Source: Nocardia terrae
Lineage (GTDB): Bacteria; Actinomycetota; Actinomycetes; Mycobacteriales; Mycobacteriaceae
Direction: 5' to 3'
Length of the DNA: 64,000 bases
Assembly: GCF_009760405.1 (NCBI RefSeq)
Contig: NZ_WRPP01000005.1
Coordinates: forward strand, 186,001 to 250,000
The notes below the pieces were generated by a model. The model was not told the origin of the DNA. It saw only the letters and a program-made list of their open reading frames with translations, and did no database searches. Both the position numbers and the translations under genes were made by a program. Of this stretch, positions 27,287 through 35,274 are shown one piece after another. The first letter of the stretch is position 1; every line of letters starts with the position of its first letter.

Positions 27287-28108
27287 TCAGCCGCCGAGCG
27301 AAGCGCGCACAGAGGTCTTCACCAGGCAGGTGTGCAGGGTCAGCGACAGCGCCGCCAACTCACGCACCGTTTCCTCGGCCCGGGCGCGGGCATCCGCGTC
27401 ACGGCTCTTGGCGATCGGCGCCGCGATCTGCGCGACCATGGCGGCCTCGCGATCGGCGGCCAGTTTGAAGGCGCGCAGATGCCTTGCCTCCAAACCGAAT
27501 TCACTCAGGGCCTTGGCGGTGCGGGCCAGGGTGACGGCGTCGCCGTCGAAATAGCCTGCCGCACCGGGGGTGATCAGGTTGGCCCGGATCAGTTCGGTCA
27601 GGAACTTCTCGTCGATGCCGGCCTGTTCGAGCAGATCCGCCCGGGTGATCCGGATTTCGTGATCGAACCGGAGCTCGGCGGCGGAGACCTCACCGGGCAC
27701 GGCGCTCAACCGCCGCAACTGGCCGCCGTTGGAGGCCACGGCTTCTTTCGAATCGGACACCGTTGGTGAATCGGACACTGGCATCGCGCTTCCCACGGCG
27801 TTCGCCCGGGCCCGGGCCTCCCGGACCCCGAGCGTCGCCGCCCCACTGTCGATCGCTTCGAGCTGTTCCTTGATCACCTTCAACGGCAGGTACTGATCCC
27901 GCTGCGCGGTCAGCACGAAGCGCAGGCGCTCGACGTCGGCCACGTGAAAGCGGCGGTACCCCGAGGGCGTGCGCTCCGGGCTGATCAGGCCCTCCGACTC
28001 CAGGAATCGGATCTTGGAGATGGTGATGTCCGGAAAATCCGGACGCAGGAGATCCAGCACGGAGCCGATCGACATGCCTCCGCGCGTCCACTGCGCTGCG
28101 CCAGTCAT
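27287..28108 (-). CDS. ftsR: MerR-family regulator FtsR (Rv1828-like)
   Basis: A 273-residue MerR-type regulator. The helix-turn-helix starts at SIGSVLDLLRPDFPDITISK, and IRFLESEGLISPERTPSGYR is the second helix and wing. The long C-terminal domain (ITRADLLEQAGIDEKFLTEL onward, LARTAKALSEFGLEARHLRAF) is characteristic of the Rv1828/FtsR group rather than metal-sensing MerR proteins. In Corynebacterium FtsR activates ftsZ expression; here that is an inference from homology. It lies 11 bases after garA, so the two are probably co-transcribed. Confidence 0.9.
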   Translation of the reverse strand: MTGAAQWTRGGMSIGSVLDLLRPDFPDITISKIRFLESEGLISPERTPSGYRRFHVADVERLRFVLTAQRDQYLPLKVIKEQLEAIDSGAATLGVREARARANAVGSAMPVSDSPTVSDSKEAVASNGGQLRRLSAVPGEVSAAELRFDHEIRITRADLLEQAGIDEKFLTELIRANLITPGAAGYFDGDAVTLARTAKALSEFGLEARHLRAFKLAADREAAMVAQIAAPIAKSRDADARARAEETVRELAALSLTLHTCLVKTSVRASLGG

Positions 28109-28119
28109 TCCGCTCGGAC

Positions 28120-28587
28120 CTAGAGAGCCGAGTCGCTCGTCGCCGGTCGCGGGCCCGTCAGGAAGACGAGACGGAACTTGCCGATCTGGACCTCGTCGCC
28201 GTTCTGCAGCTCCGAGGAGTCCACCGGCTCCCGGTTGACGTAGGTGCCGTTGAGGCTGCCCACATCGACGACCTGGAAGGTGTCGTCGTCCTGGCGGAAT
28301 TCCGCGTGGCGACGGCTGACGGTGACATCGTCCAGGAAGATGTCGCTGTCGGGGTGGCGGCCCGCCGAGGTGGTGGGCTGGTCGAGCAGGAAGCGGGAAC
28401 CGGCGTTCGGTCCGCGCTTGACCACCAACAGGGCCGCGCCCGCGGGCAGGCCCTCCACTCCCTGTACCGGCTGCTCGCCTGTCTGCTCGGGGCGCGACGT
28501 GTCGACCTCGTTCAGGAAGTCGGCACGGAACACCGAAGTGGTCTCTGCTGCCGTTTCCTGGTAACCCGGGTCCTTGTTCTCGCTCAC
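28120..28587 (-). CDS. garA: FHA-domain signalling protein GarA
   Basis: A 155-residue GarA homologue. The N-terminal tail carries ETTSVFRADFL, whose two threonines are the PknG and PknB phosphorylation sites in mycobacteria. The FHA domain spans residues 50-145, with SAGRHPDSDIFLDDVTVSRR and VDVGSLNGTYVNREPV as the phosphothreonine-binding loops. Unphosphorylated GarA inhibits 2-oxoglutarate dehydrogenase and activates glutamate synthase; phosphorylation closes the molecule on itself. The GTG at 28587 gives the normal family length and has GGAGGAG upstream. It lies between gcvH and ftsR, as in M. tuberculosis. Confidence 0.96.
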   Translation of the reverse strand: MSENKDPGYQETAAETTSVFRADFLNEVDTSRPEQTGEQPVQGVEGLPAGAALLVVKRGPNAGSRFLLDQPTTSAGRHPDSDIFLDDVTVSRRHAEFRQDDDTFQVVDVGSLNGTYVNREPVDSSELQNGDEVQIGKFRLVFLTGPRPATSDSAL

Positions 28588-28772
28588 CCTTGCTCTCCTC
28601 CTCGAACCGAATAATCCATGCAAGCAGTTGATGCCCTCAGCGATGCGGCGCTCCGGCCGCTCCCCGCTTCGGGTAGGTCCGGATAATCCGGGCACCGGCT
28701 GCGCGCACTTCTGTTGGCATTGACCGTACCCTGCCAGGGCGTACCCGTGCAGGTAGAACTGTGAAGGCTCCT

Positions 28773-29171
28773 TCAGCCTCCGATAACTCCTTGATAACCT
28801 GCGGCATCCAGGAGCTTTCCGAGGGCAGCGTCGAGCGCCTCGGCGGAGTCGGCTTCGAGCTCGAAGAGCCAGCCGTCGCCGTAGGCGTCGGAGTTGACCG
28901 TCTCCGGCTCGGCGTCCAGAAGATCGTTCACCGCAACGACTTTCCCGGCCAGCGGGGCGTAGATGTCGGAAACGCTCTTGGTGGATTCGATCTCGGCGAT
29001 GCTCTCGCCGGCCGGCGCCTCGGAGTCCACCGCGGGCAGCTGCACGAACACGACGTCACCCAGCTGCGACTGCGCGTAATCGGTGATTCCCACCCGCACC
29101 CGGGTCGGACCCACTTTGCTCACCCACTCATGTTCCTCGGAGTAGCGCAAATCCTCGGGTACTGCGGTCAC
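28773..29171 (-). CDS. gcvH: glycine cleavage system H protein
   Basis: A 132-residue H protein, the lipoyl carrier between GcvP, GcvT and lipoamide dehydrogenase. The lipoylated lysine is in AEIESTKSVSDIYAPLAG, and the N-terminus (YSEEHEWVSKVGPTRVRVGI) and C-terminus are complete. The start is a GTG with AAAGGACA upstream. A spacer of 185 bases separates it from garA, so garA may have its own promoter. It shares substrate and pathway with gcvP 3.2 kb downstream. Confidence 0.97.
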   Translation of the reverse strand: MTAVPEDLRYSEEHEWVSKVGPTRVRVGITDYAQSQLGDVVFVQLPAVDSEAPAGESIAEIESTKSVSDIYAPLAGKVVAVNDLLDAEPETVNSDAYGDGWLFELEADSAEALDAALGKLLDAAGYQGVIGG

Positions 29172-29233
29172 AGGCAGTGTCCTTTCAACGGGCGTTCCTC
29201 TCGGGATCGTCGTCGATCCGTCCGCCGCACACC

Positions 29234-29851
29234 CTATCCGGCGTGATCATGGTGTGGCACGGGCGGTATCGCTCGGGCCACGGCGACGGCCTTGCCCAGA
29301 TACAGGATTCCCGTCCAGACATAGACCGCCGTGCCCCAGACCAAGAATGCCCCACCGAAGGCCCGGCCGAAACCCGCGGCCGCCCAGTCCATCTGCCCGG
29401 CCAGCAGCCAGGGCAAAGCGGACATGAGGGCGAAAGTGGCGGCCTTGCCCAGGTAGATGACCTCCGGCGGCGGGAGATCGCGGCGCTTGTAGATGCCGAG
29501 GGTCACCGTCAAGATCGCGTCACGGCCGACCAGGATGAGCACCACCCACCAGGGCAGGATGCCGCGAATCAGGAAGCCGCCCAGGGTCGCCAGCAGGTAG
29601 AGGCGGTCGACCAGGGGGTCGAGCAGGGCGCCGAGTTTGGACGACTGGTCCAGCAGCCGTGCCAGCTTGCCGTCGAGCCAGTCGGTGACACCGCTGGCGA
29701 CCAGCAGCGCGAAGGCCCAGCCGTCGGCCTTCTCGACCAGCAGCAACCACAGGAAGACCGGGACGCCGATGAGCCTCAGCACGCTGAGGATATTGGGCAC
29801 CGTGAAGATCCGGTCGCTGTAGACCGGTTCGGCGTTCCGCTCGGTAGTCAC
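29234..29851 (-). CDS. pgsA2: CDP-alcohol phosphatidyltransferase, PgsA2-like
   Basis: A 205-residue membrane enzyme with the CDP-alcohol phosphotransferase signature D-G-x2-A-R-x8-G-x3-D-x3-D in WLDGKLARLLDQSSKLGALL followed by DPLVD. About six hydrophobic helices surround it. It transfers a phosphatidyl group from CDP-diacylglycerol to an alcohol. Position upstream of gcvH matches M. tuberculosis Rv1822 (pgsA2), with the intervening genes of that species absent. The acceptor, glycerol phosphate or another alcohol, cannot be decided from the motif. Confidence 0.9.
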   Translation of the reverse strand: MTTERNAEPVYSDRIFTVPNILSVLRLIGVPVFLWLLLVEKADGWAFALLVASGVTDWLDGKLARLLDQSSKLGALLDPLVDRLYLLATLGGFLIRGILPWWVVLILVGRDAILTVTLGIYKRRDLPPPEVIYLGKAATFALMSALPWLLAGQMDWAAAGFGRAFGGAFLVWGTAVYVWTGILYLGKAVAVARAIPPVPHHDHAG

Positions 29852-29964
29852 AGACCGGTCTTACCTCAATCACCCGGGCATCTCCATACGGGCACGCCGC
29901 CTAGCACCGTGAGAGAGTTCTATGCAATCCTTCTCATAACGGTTGAGCTGCGAGAGGAAAGACC

Positions 29965-31671
29965 ATGCCCGACTTCGACTATGACGTCGTCGTTATCGGT
30001 TCCGGGTTCGGGGGGAGCGTCAGCGCGCTGCGCCTGACCGAGAAGGGCTACCGGGTGGCGGTGCTCGAGTCCGGCCGCCGGTGGAACGCCGAGGACATCC
30101 CCAAGACGAACTGGAATGTCCGCAAGTCGATCTGGGCCCCGCGGCTGGGGCTGACCGGGACGCAGCGCATCAGCGTGCTGGGCAAGTGCGCGGTCTTCTC
30201 CGCCTCGGGGGTCGGCGGCGGGTCGCTGATCTACGGGAACACCCTCTACGAGCCGCTGCCCGCCTTCTACACCGACAAGCAGTGGGCCCACATCACCGAC
30301 TGGCGCGACGAGCTCGCGCCCTACTACGACCAGGCGCAACGCATGCTGGGCGTGGAGCAGAACCCGCGCATGACCCCCGCCGACGACGTGATCCGTTCCG
30401 TGGCAGAGGATCTGGGGGTCGCCGACACCTTCCACGCCACCAATGTGGGCGTGTTCTTCAACGAGGCCGAGCCGGGCGTGGAGGTCGACGACCCCTACTT
30501 CGGCGGGGCGGGACCCCGGCGCGCGGGCTGCATCCACTGCGCCCGCTGTTTCACCGGCTGCCCGCACAACGCCAAGAACACCACCCCCAAGAACTACCTG
30601 TACCTGGCCGAGCAGGCCGGTGCGCACGTGTTCGCGCTGACCTCCGCGTCCAAGGTGCGGCCCATGACCGGCGGCGGGTACGCCATCGAGACGCAGCGTT
30701 CGGACCGGTGGGTTCGCAAGGGCCGCAAGGTGTTCACCGCCGAGCAGGTGGTGTTCGCGGCGGCCGCCCTGGGCACCCAGAAGCTGCTGCACAAGATGCG
30801 CGACGAGGGCGTGCTGCCGAATCTGTCGCCGCGGCTGGGCGAGCTGACCCGGTCGAACTCCGAGGCCATCCTCAATGTGGTGAGCAAGGCCCGCGACGAC
30901 TTCGCCGAGGGCATCGCCATCACCTCGTCGATCCATCCCGAGCCCGACACCCACGTCGAGGTGTGCCACTACGGCAAGGGCCAGAACGGCCTGTTCCCGC
31001 TGTCGGTGCCGCTGGTGGACGGCGGCGCGTTCCGGTTCCTGCGCTTCCTGCTGGCCATGCTGCTGCATCCGGTGGTGTTCGCGCGCAGCCTCAATGCGCG
31101 CCGGGCCTCGGAGAAGTCGGTCATCCTGCTGGTCATGCAGTCCCTGGACAACTCGCTGACCTCGTTCCGCAAGTGGGGGCAGCTGAAGACCAAGCAGGGC
31201 ACGGGCAAGCCGAATCCGACCTGGATCCCCCTCGCGCACGACGTCGGCCGCCGGTTCGGTGAGAAGGTCGACGGCGACGTGCAGATGCTGGCCATGGATG
31301 TGTTCAATATCCCGGCCACCGCGCACTACATCGGTGGCTGCGTCATCGGCGAAGGCCCGGAAAGCGGTGTGGTGGACCCGTATCAGCGCGTGTACGGCTA
31401 CCCGGGCCTGCACGTCGCCGACGGTTCGGCGGTCACCGCCAACCTGGGCGTGAACCCGTCGCTGACCATCACCGCGCAGGCCGAGCGCGCAATGGCGTTC
31501 TGGCCCAACCGAAACGAGGCCGACCCCAGGCCCGAGCTGGGCGCGCCCTACCGTCGCATCAATCCGGTCGCGCCCAAACACGCGGTCGTGCCCGACTTCG
31601 CGCCGGGCGCGTTGCGCCTGCCCATCTTCCCGACCGACTACCCGACCGACCCCGCCCTGCCCATGAATTGA
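29965..31671 (+). CDS. choD: GMC-type oxidoreductase, ChoD-like putative cholesterol oxidase
   Basis: A 568-residue GMC flavoprotein. VVVIGSGFGGSVSALRLTEK is the N-terminal FAD motif, SGVGGGSLIYGN the second, and ADGSAVTANLGVNPSLTITA the C-terminal FAD and active-site region with the conserved Asn. Length and block order match mycobacterial ChoD (Rv3409c). A CIHCARCFTGCPHNAKN segment near residues 189-205 has a ferredoxin-like spacing of four cysteines, a feature of this subfamily. Cholesterol oxidase activity of ChoD proteins is debated. GAGAGGAAAG precedes the ATG. A CYP125-like P450 is encoded 15 kb away, but no other sterol gene is adjacent. Confidence 0.87.
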   Translation: MPDFDYDVVVIGSGFGGSVSALRLTEKGYRVAVLESGRRWNAEDIPKTNWNVRKSIWAPRLGLTGTQRISVLGKCAVFSASGVGGGSLIYGNTLYEPLPAFYTDKQWAHITDWRDELAPYYDQAQRMLGVEQNPRMTPADDVIRSVAEDLGVADTFHATNVGVFFNEAEPGVEVDDPYFGGAGPRRAGCIHCARCFTGCPHNAKNTTPKNYLYLAEQAGAHVFALTSASKVRPMTGGGYAIETQRSDRWVRKGRKVFTAEQVVFAAAALGTQKLLHKMRDEGVLPNLSPRLGELTRSNSEAILNVVSKARDDFAEGIAITSSIHPEPDTHVEVCHYGKGQNGLFPLSVPLVDGGAFRFLRFLLAMLLHPVVFARSLNARRASEKSVILLVMQSLDNSLTSFRKWGQLKTKQGTGKPNPTWIPLAHDVGRRFGEKVDGDVQMLAMDVFNIPATAHYIGGCVIGEGPESGVVDPYQRVYGYPGLHVADGSAVTANLGVNPSLTITAQAERAMAFWPNRNEADPRPELGAPYRRINPVAPKHAVVPDFAPGALRLPIFPTDYPTDPALPMN

Positions 31672-31776
31672 ATTGCGTCGGCCCGTGAACCGAGCGCGGC
31701 GGCGTGCCCGGCGGTAGTTTGGGGCGTTGTGCCCGTACCATTCCCGGTATCGATTCGACGAGGAAGGTGAGAGCCG

Positions 31777-32667
31777 ATGCTCGTCCGAGTGCAGAACGCC
31801 GCCGGCACCCACGCCGAGAAGGTGCTCATCGATTGGCTGCGGACCTGGAAGGGCGCCACCGATCCCAAGGGCGTCGCGACGGTGAATTGCAGTCTGTTCC
31901 ACAACAATCAGCTGCATCCCTTCGATGCGGTGGTGTGGACGCCGACCAGCTGCGTGGTGATCGAGGCCGAGTCGCTCAACGAGAAGATGGACGGCGAGCT
32001 CGAGGTTCCGATCAACGGCCCCTGGCGGGTCGGGGACAAGATCATCCCCTTCGACGGCGCCGGGCAGAAGACTCCCCTGGACAAGTCCCGCGATCACACC
32101 TTCGCGCTGCAGAACTGGCTGGCCGAGCGGGGTCTGGGGCAGCGCGTCATCCACGGCATCGTGCTGGTGGTGCCGCCGCCCGGGTCGAATCTGCGGGTGC
32201 GGCAGCTGTGGAGCGATCCCAGTTTCCAGGTGCTACTCGGTGACGAGCGGGCCCTGCGCGACCACTTCACCGCGCTGCTCTCGCGCGGCCGCCCGCAGTG
32301 GTCGGCCAATGACGTGGCCTGGGCGTTCCGCGGCTTGGGCATCCTGCCGTACCTGCCCGCGCCGCAGGATCTGATCAACGAGGGCTTCCTCGGTCCGGTG
32401 GACGTGTCGCTGTGGCACGGCGGCCCGCAGCAGGCGCAGGCCGAGGCGTTCGCGGAGGAGCAGGCGCGACTCGAGCTCGAGCACGGCCGCTCCGGACGCG
32501 CCCTGGCGATTCCCGCTCCCTGGTTCAGCCCATGGAAGCTCTACCCGCGCCGCAGTGACCGGATCGAAGTGGGCCGCGGATTCATGCGGATCATGCTGTC
32601 GCTCGGTTTCATCGTGGCGACGCTGTGGGCCATCTGGTTCTTCCTCGCCATGGTCGCCTCGCTGTGA
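31777..32667 (+). CDS. NERD-domain protein with C-terminal membrane anchor
   Basis: A 296-residue protein. Residues 8-130 form a nuclease-related (NERD) domain: HAEKVLIDWLRTW, HPFDAVVWTPTSCVVIEAES (with the restriction-fold acidic residues and central strand) and LQNWLAERGLG. The middle (WSANDVAWAFRGLGILPYLP) is of unknown function. A single transmembrane helix lies at 270-292 (IMLSLGFIVATLWAIWFFLA). NERD proteins are predicted DNA-processing enzymes, often linked to stress or transfer; anchoring at the membrane is unusual but known in actinobacteria. It ends 3 bases before the convergent PAP2 gene. Confidence 0.82.
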   Translation: MLVRVQNAAGTHAEKVLIDWLRTWKGATDPKGVATVNCSLFHNNQLHPFDAVVWTPTSCVVIEAESLNEKMDGELEVPINGPWRVGDKIIPFDGAGQKTPLDKSRDHTFALQNWLAERGLGQRVIHGIVLVVPPPGSNLRVRQLWSDPSFQVLLGDERALRDHFTALLSRGRPQWSANDVAWAFRGLGILPYLPAPQDLINEGFLGPVDVSLWHGGPQQAQAEAFAEEQARLELEHGRSGRALAIPAPWFSPWKLYPRRSDRIEVGRGFMRIMLSLGFIVATLWAIWFFLAMVASL

Positions 32668-32670
32668 CGC

Positions 32671-33324
32671 TCAGCTCGAAATCGCCGTCGCGGCACGCGT
32701 AGCCGTGAAGTAGCGGAACGGCAGATACAACGCAGTGACAAGAGCAACCGCGGCCGCCGTTCCGCCCAGCACGTCGGTCGGATGGTGGTATCCGAACCCC
32801 ACCATGCCGATCATGACGGCCGGCAGGACCACCACCATGACGCCCACGGTCACCGTCCGCGCCCGTGTCGATTCGCTCACGAGAGCGAAGGCCGTGACGA
32901 CCGCGACCAGTTGGACGGTGTGCCCGCTGGGGTAGGCCAGGTAGTGGTCGAGCTTGCGTTCCCAGAACGGTTTCAACGCATAGGTATTCACCGCCACCAC
33001 CAGTTCCGGGGCCACCAGCGCGAACCCGGCGCTCCACCACTGCCGCCGGTAGACGAACCAGGCGGCGAAGGCGACCAGCAACGGCAGCACGACATAACTA
33101 TTGCTGGGGAACACCAGCACCCGATACACCCAGGTGTGCGCGTCCAGCGCCGAGTGGATGTGCTGCTCCAGCGCCAGATCCACGCTCGTCGATCCGCCGC
33201 CCGCCGGAAACGACAGCGGCACAACCAGAGTGACGATCACCCCGACGACGATCAGCGCGGGCAGGGCGGCACGGCGCTGCCAGCCGTCGGGCCGGGTCGG
33301 GGCGGGCACTGTCGATCGAGTCAC
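32671..33324 (-). CDS. PAP2-family phosphatase
   Basis: A 217-residue membrane phosphatase with about six helices. The three phosphatase motifs are KPFWERKLDHYLAYPSGHTV (motifs 1 and 2 combined: Lys, Arg, PSGH) and GFGYHHPTDVLGG (motif 3 with the nucleophilic His). It removes phosphate from an isoprenyl or lipid phosphate on the outer face of the membrane, such as undecaprenyl diphosphate or phosphatidylglycerol phosphate. The start is a GTG. It converges with the NERD gene. Confidence 0.9.
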   Translation of the reverse strand: MTRSTVPAPTRPDGWQRRAALPALIVVGVIVTLVVPLSFPAGGGSTSVDLALEQHIHSALDAHTWVYRVLVFPSNSYVVLPLLVAFAAWFVYRRQWWSAGFALVAPELVVAVNTYALKPFWERKLDHYLAYPSGHTVQLVAVVTAFALVSESTRARTVTVGVMVVVLPAVMIGMVGFGYHHPTDVLGGTAAAVALVTALYLPFRYFTATRAATAISS

Positions 33325-33357
33325 GCCTGCACGATACCGACGGCCCGCCCCTGCCCT

Positions 33358-34092
33358 TCACGGCCGACGCACCAGCATCCGGCGCAACAGGCCGTCACGC
33401 AGCGCCACGGTGTGCCAGAGCACCGCGCTCATGTGGGCGATGAACAGCGCCAGCAGCAGATACGCCAGCCAGGTGTGCACCAGATGCAGCCGGGCGTAGA
33501 CCTGAGCGCTCTCCGGCGCGACGGCGGGCAGCCGGAACCCACCCGCGACCCGGACCGGAATCCCCGACGCCGACACCAGCGCCCAGCCGATCAGCGGCTG
33601 CAGGATGAACAGCACATACAGCGTGAGTTCCGACGCCACCGCGACCACCCGCTCGCGCGGCGACAGCCCCTCCCCCGGTGCGGGACCGCGACGCGTCAGC
33701 CGATTCGCCACCCGCACCACCGCCAGCGCCAGGATCGCCAGCCCGACGGTCCGGTGGATGCTCAGCAGCACACCGTAATTCCCGATCGTGCCGATCATCG
33801 CCGCGCCCAGCATCAGCATGCCGACGATGAGCACGGCCATCAGCCAGTGCAAGACTCGGGCCAGCAGGTTGTACCCGGCCGGCTCGGAATCCATAGCGGC
33901 CGAGGAGGTTCCGGTCGAACTCGCGCCGGGCTGAAGTGTCCCTACGTCACAGGTGTCGGCAGAGCGGACCGAGTCGCGGACCGGCCTATCGTCCAGTCGG
34001 CTCTGCTCGCGCGAATCGGCCTGGGACACGTGCGGTTCGGGTTGCACCTGGGCGCGATCGGTGGCCACGGGTCCCTCGTGCGTCTCGCTCAT
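33358..34092 (-). CDS. cytochrome b561-domain protein
   Basis: A 244-residue protein with a disordered, hydrophilic N-terminus of about 70 residues, then a four-helix b561 domain. Haem ligands are probably the histidines in RVLHWLMAVL, LSIHRTVGLA, ARLHLVHTWLAYL and FIAHMSAVLWH. The family moves electrons between quinones and extracytoplasmic partners. Its ATG overlaps the catalase stop by four bases, so the two are translated as a pair. The long acidic N-terminal extension is unusual for this family. Confidence 0.87.
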   Translation of the reverse strand: MSETHEGPVATDRAQVQPEPHVSQADSREQSRLDDRPVRDSVRSADTCDVGTLQPGASSTGTSSAAMDSEPAGYNLLARVLHWLMAVLIVGMLMLGAAMIGTIGNYGVLLSIHRTVGLAILALAVVRVANRLTRRGPAPGEGLSPRERVVAVASELTLYVLFILQPLIGWALVSASGIPVRVAGGFRLPAVAPESAQVYARLHLVHTWLAYLLLALFIAHMSAVLWHTVALRDGLLRRMLVRRP

Positions 34093-35156
34093 GCCAGATC
34101 CTCCGTCCGCAACGGCTGCCGGGCGAGCGTCTCCCCCGCGCGGCGGCGATACGATTCGGCGTAGGCGGCCGAACGCGCCTGCAGCACCGGATCATCCGAG
34201 GCGGCGATGCCGTTGGGCAGGACCAGCGGGTCGAAGTTCACCTCCCGCACGTTGGCGGCGGTCTCGGTGGCGATATCGGTCACCACGATGGTGCCGGTGT
34301 CGATGCGGCGGCGGTCGGCGGGCCAGGCGACGGTCGGATCGTCGGTCGGATCGGTGCCGCGCACACCCACCACGGCGATCAGTTTCCAGCGCACCGGCCC
34401 GCGGCGGATATCACGGACCAGGCCCGCGAAGAGCTGGTTGTCGCCGGATGACGGTGCGGCGTCGGTGGTTTCGGGTTCCAGCCGCCACCGGACCGGCGTC
34501 CGGCCGCCGTGGCCGTCGACGCATTCGAAGGCGTTGAGACTGTGGAAGGTCGAGGTGGCGAAGCTCGGCGTGGGCGGATTCTGCTTGATGACCTCCAGGG
34601 CCGCAGCGGTTTTCGGATGCGCGGCCAGATACTCGCGGACCCGGGCGGGATCGGGTTTGCCGGTCGCTGGGTCGGGCGCGTAGGCGGCGGTGCGGTCGTG
34701 GAAGTCCTGCCCCGAGGTGTCGGTGAAGACCGGGATGTTGAGCAGCGCGAGCCGCCACTGCTCCCCCGCGGGCAAGGCCAGGCGCAGGGCGAATCCGCGG
34801 CGCGCCGCGGCGGTGTCGGATGCGAAGGGCTGGCCCCCGGCGAGGGAGAAGCGCCCGGTCAGCGGGTAGCTGCCCGCCCGGAACACCGAGGCGGAGGAGA
34901 GTTCCGTCCCCGCCCCGGAACTCTCGAACCGTCCCGCCACCGCGACGCCCTTGGCGTGATTGCGCCGATACCCGGGCACATATCCTCCGGCGGCCTGCAA
35001 TCCGTCGACTATGCGGCGCGCGGTCAGCCGTGCCGGTCCGATTCCGTTCTCGGCGAACAGGAATCCCCCGAGGCCGACGGCCCCGGCACCGGCGACCAGC
35101 GCCGCGCCCAGCAGTGTTCGCCGGTTCGTGCGTAGCGGGATGTGGTCCTCGCCCAT
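34089..35156 (-). CDS. Tat-exported catalase-family peroxidase, SrpA-like
   Basis: A 355-residue small-subunit-type catalase. The N-terminus has a twin-arginine signal, TNRRTLLGAALVAGAGAVG. RRNHAKGVAVAGRFE carries the catalytic His, and QARSAAYAESYRRR the proximal Tyr and its Arg partner, in the family's C-terminal position. SrpA-type enzymes are haem peroxidases related to catalase but about half its length. The start at 35156 is set by GAGGAGAG upstream. It is coupled to a cytochrome b561 gene, a combination known for extracytoplasmic peroxide defence; electron supply by b561 is an inference. Confidence 0.88.
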   Translation of the reverse strand: MGEDHIPLRTNRRTLLGAALVAGAGAVGLGGFLFAENGIGPARLTARRIVDGLQAAGGYVPGYRRNHAKGVAVAGRFESSGAGTELSSASVFRAGSYPLTGRFSLAGGQPFASDTAAARRGFALRLALPAGEQWRLALLNIPVFTDTSGQDFHDRTAAYAPDPATGKPDPARVREYLAAHPKTAAALEVIKQNPPTPSFATSTFHSLNAFECVDGHGGRTPVRWRLEPETTDAAPSSGDNQLFAGLVRDIRRGPVRWKLIAVVGVRGTDPTDDPTVAWPADRRRIDTGTIVVTDIATETAANVREVNFDPLVLPNGIAASDDPVLQARSAAYAESYRRRAGETLARQPLRTEDLA

Positions 35157-35274
35157 ACATGCTCTCCTCGTGTCGATCTCGGATACGGGATCCACGATCG
35201 TGCGAGGCGCGGGAACACACGAACCGACACGGCGGGCGCGGCGATCACTTCACAGTTCGGTAAGGATTCGGGCC

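Noticed and set aside
29920..32154. 744-codon open frame on the minus strand
   Set aside because: Antisense to the ChoD-like and NERD genes, with no recognisable domain.
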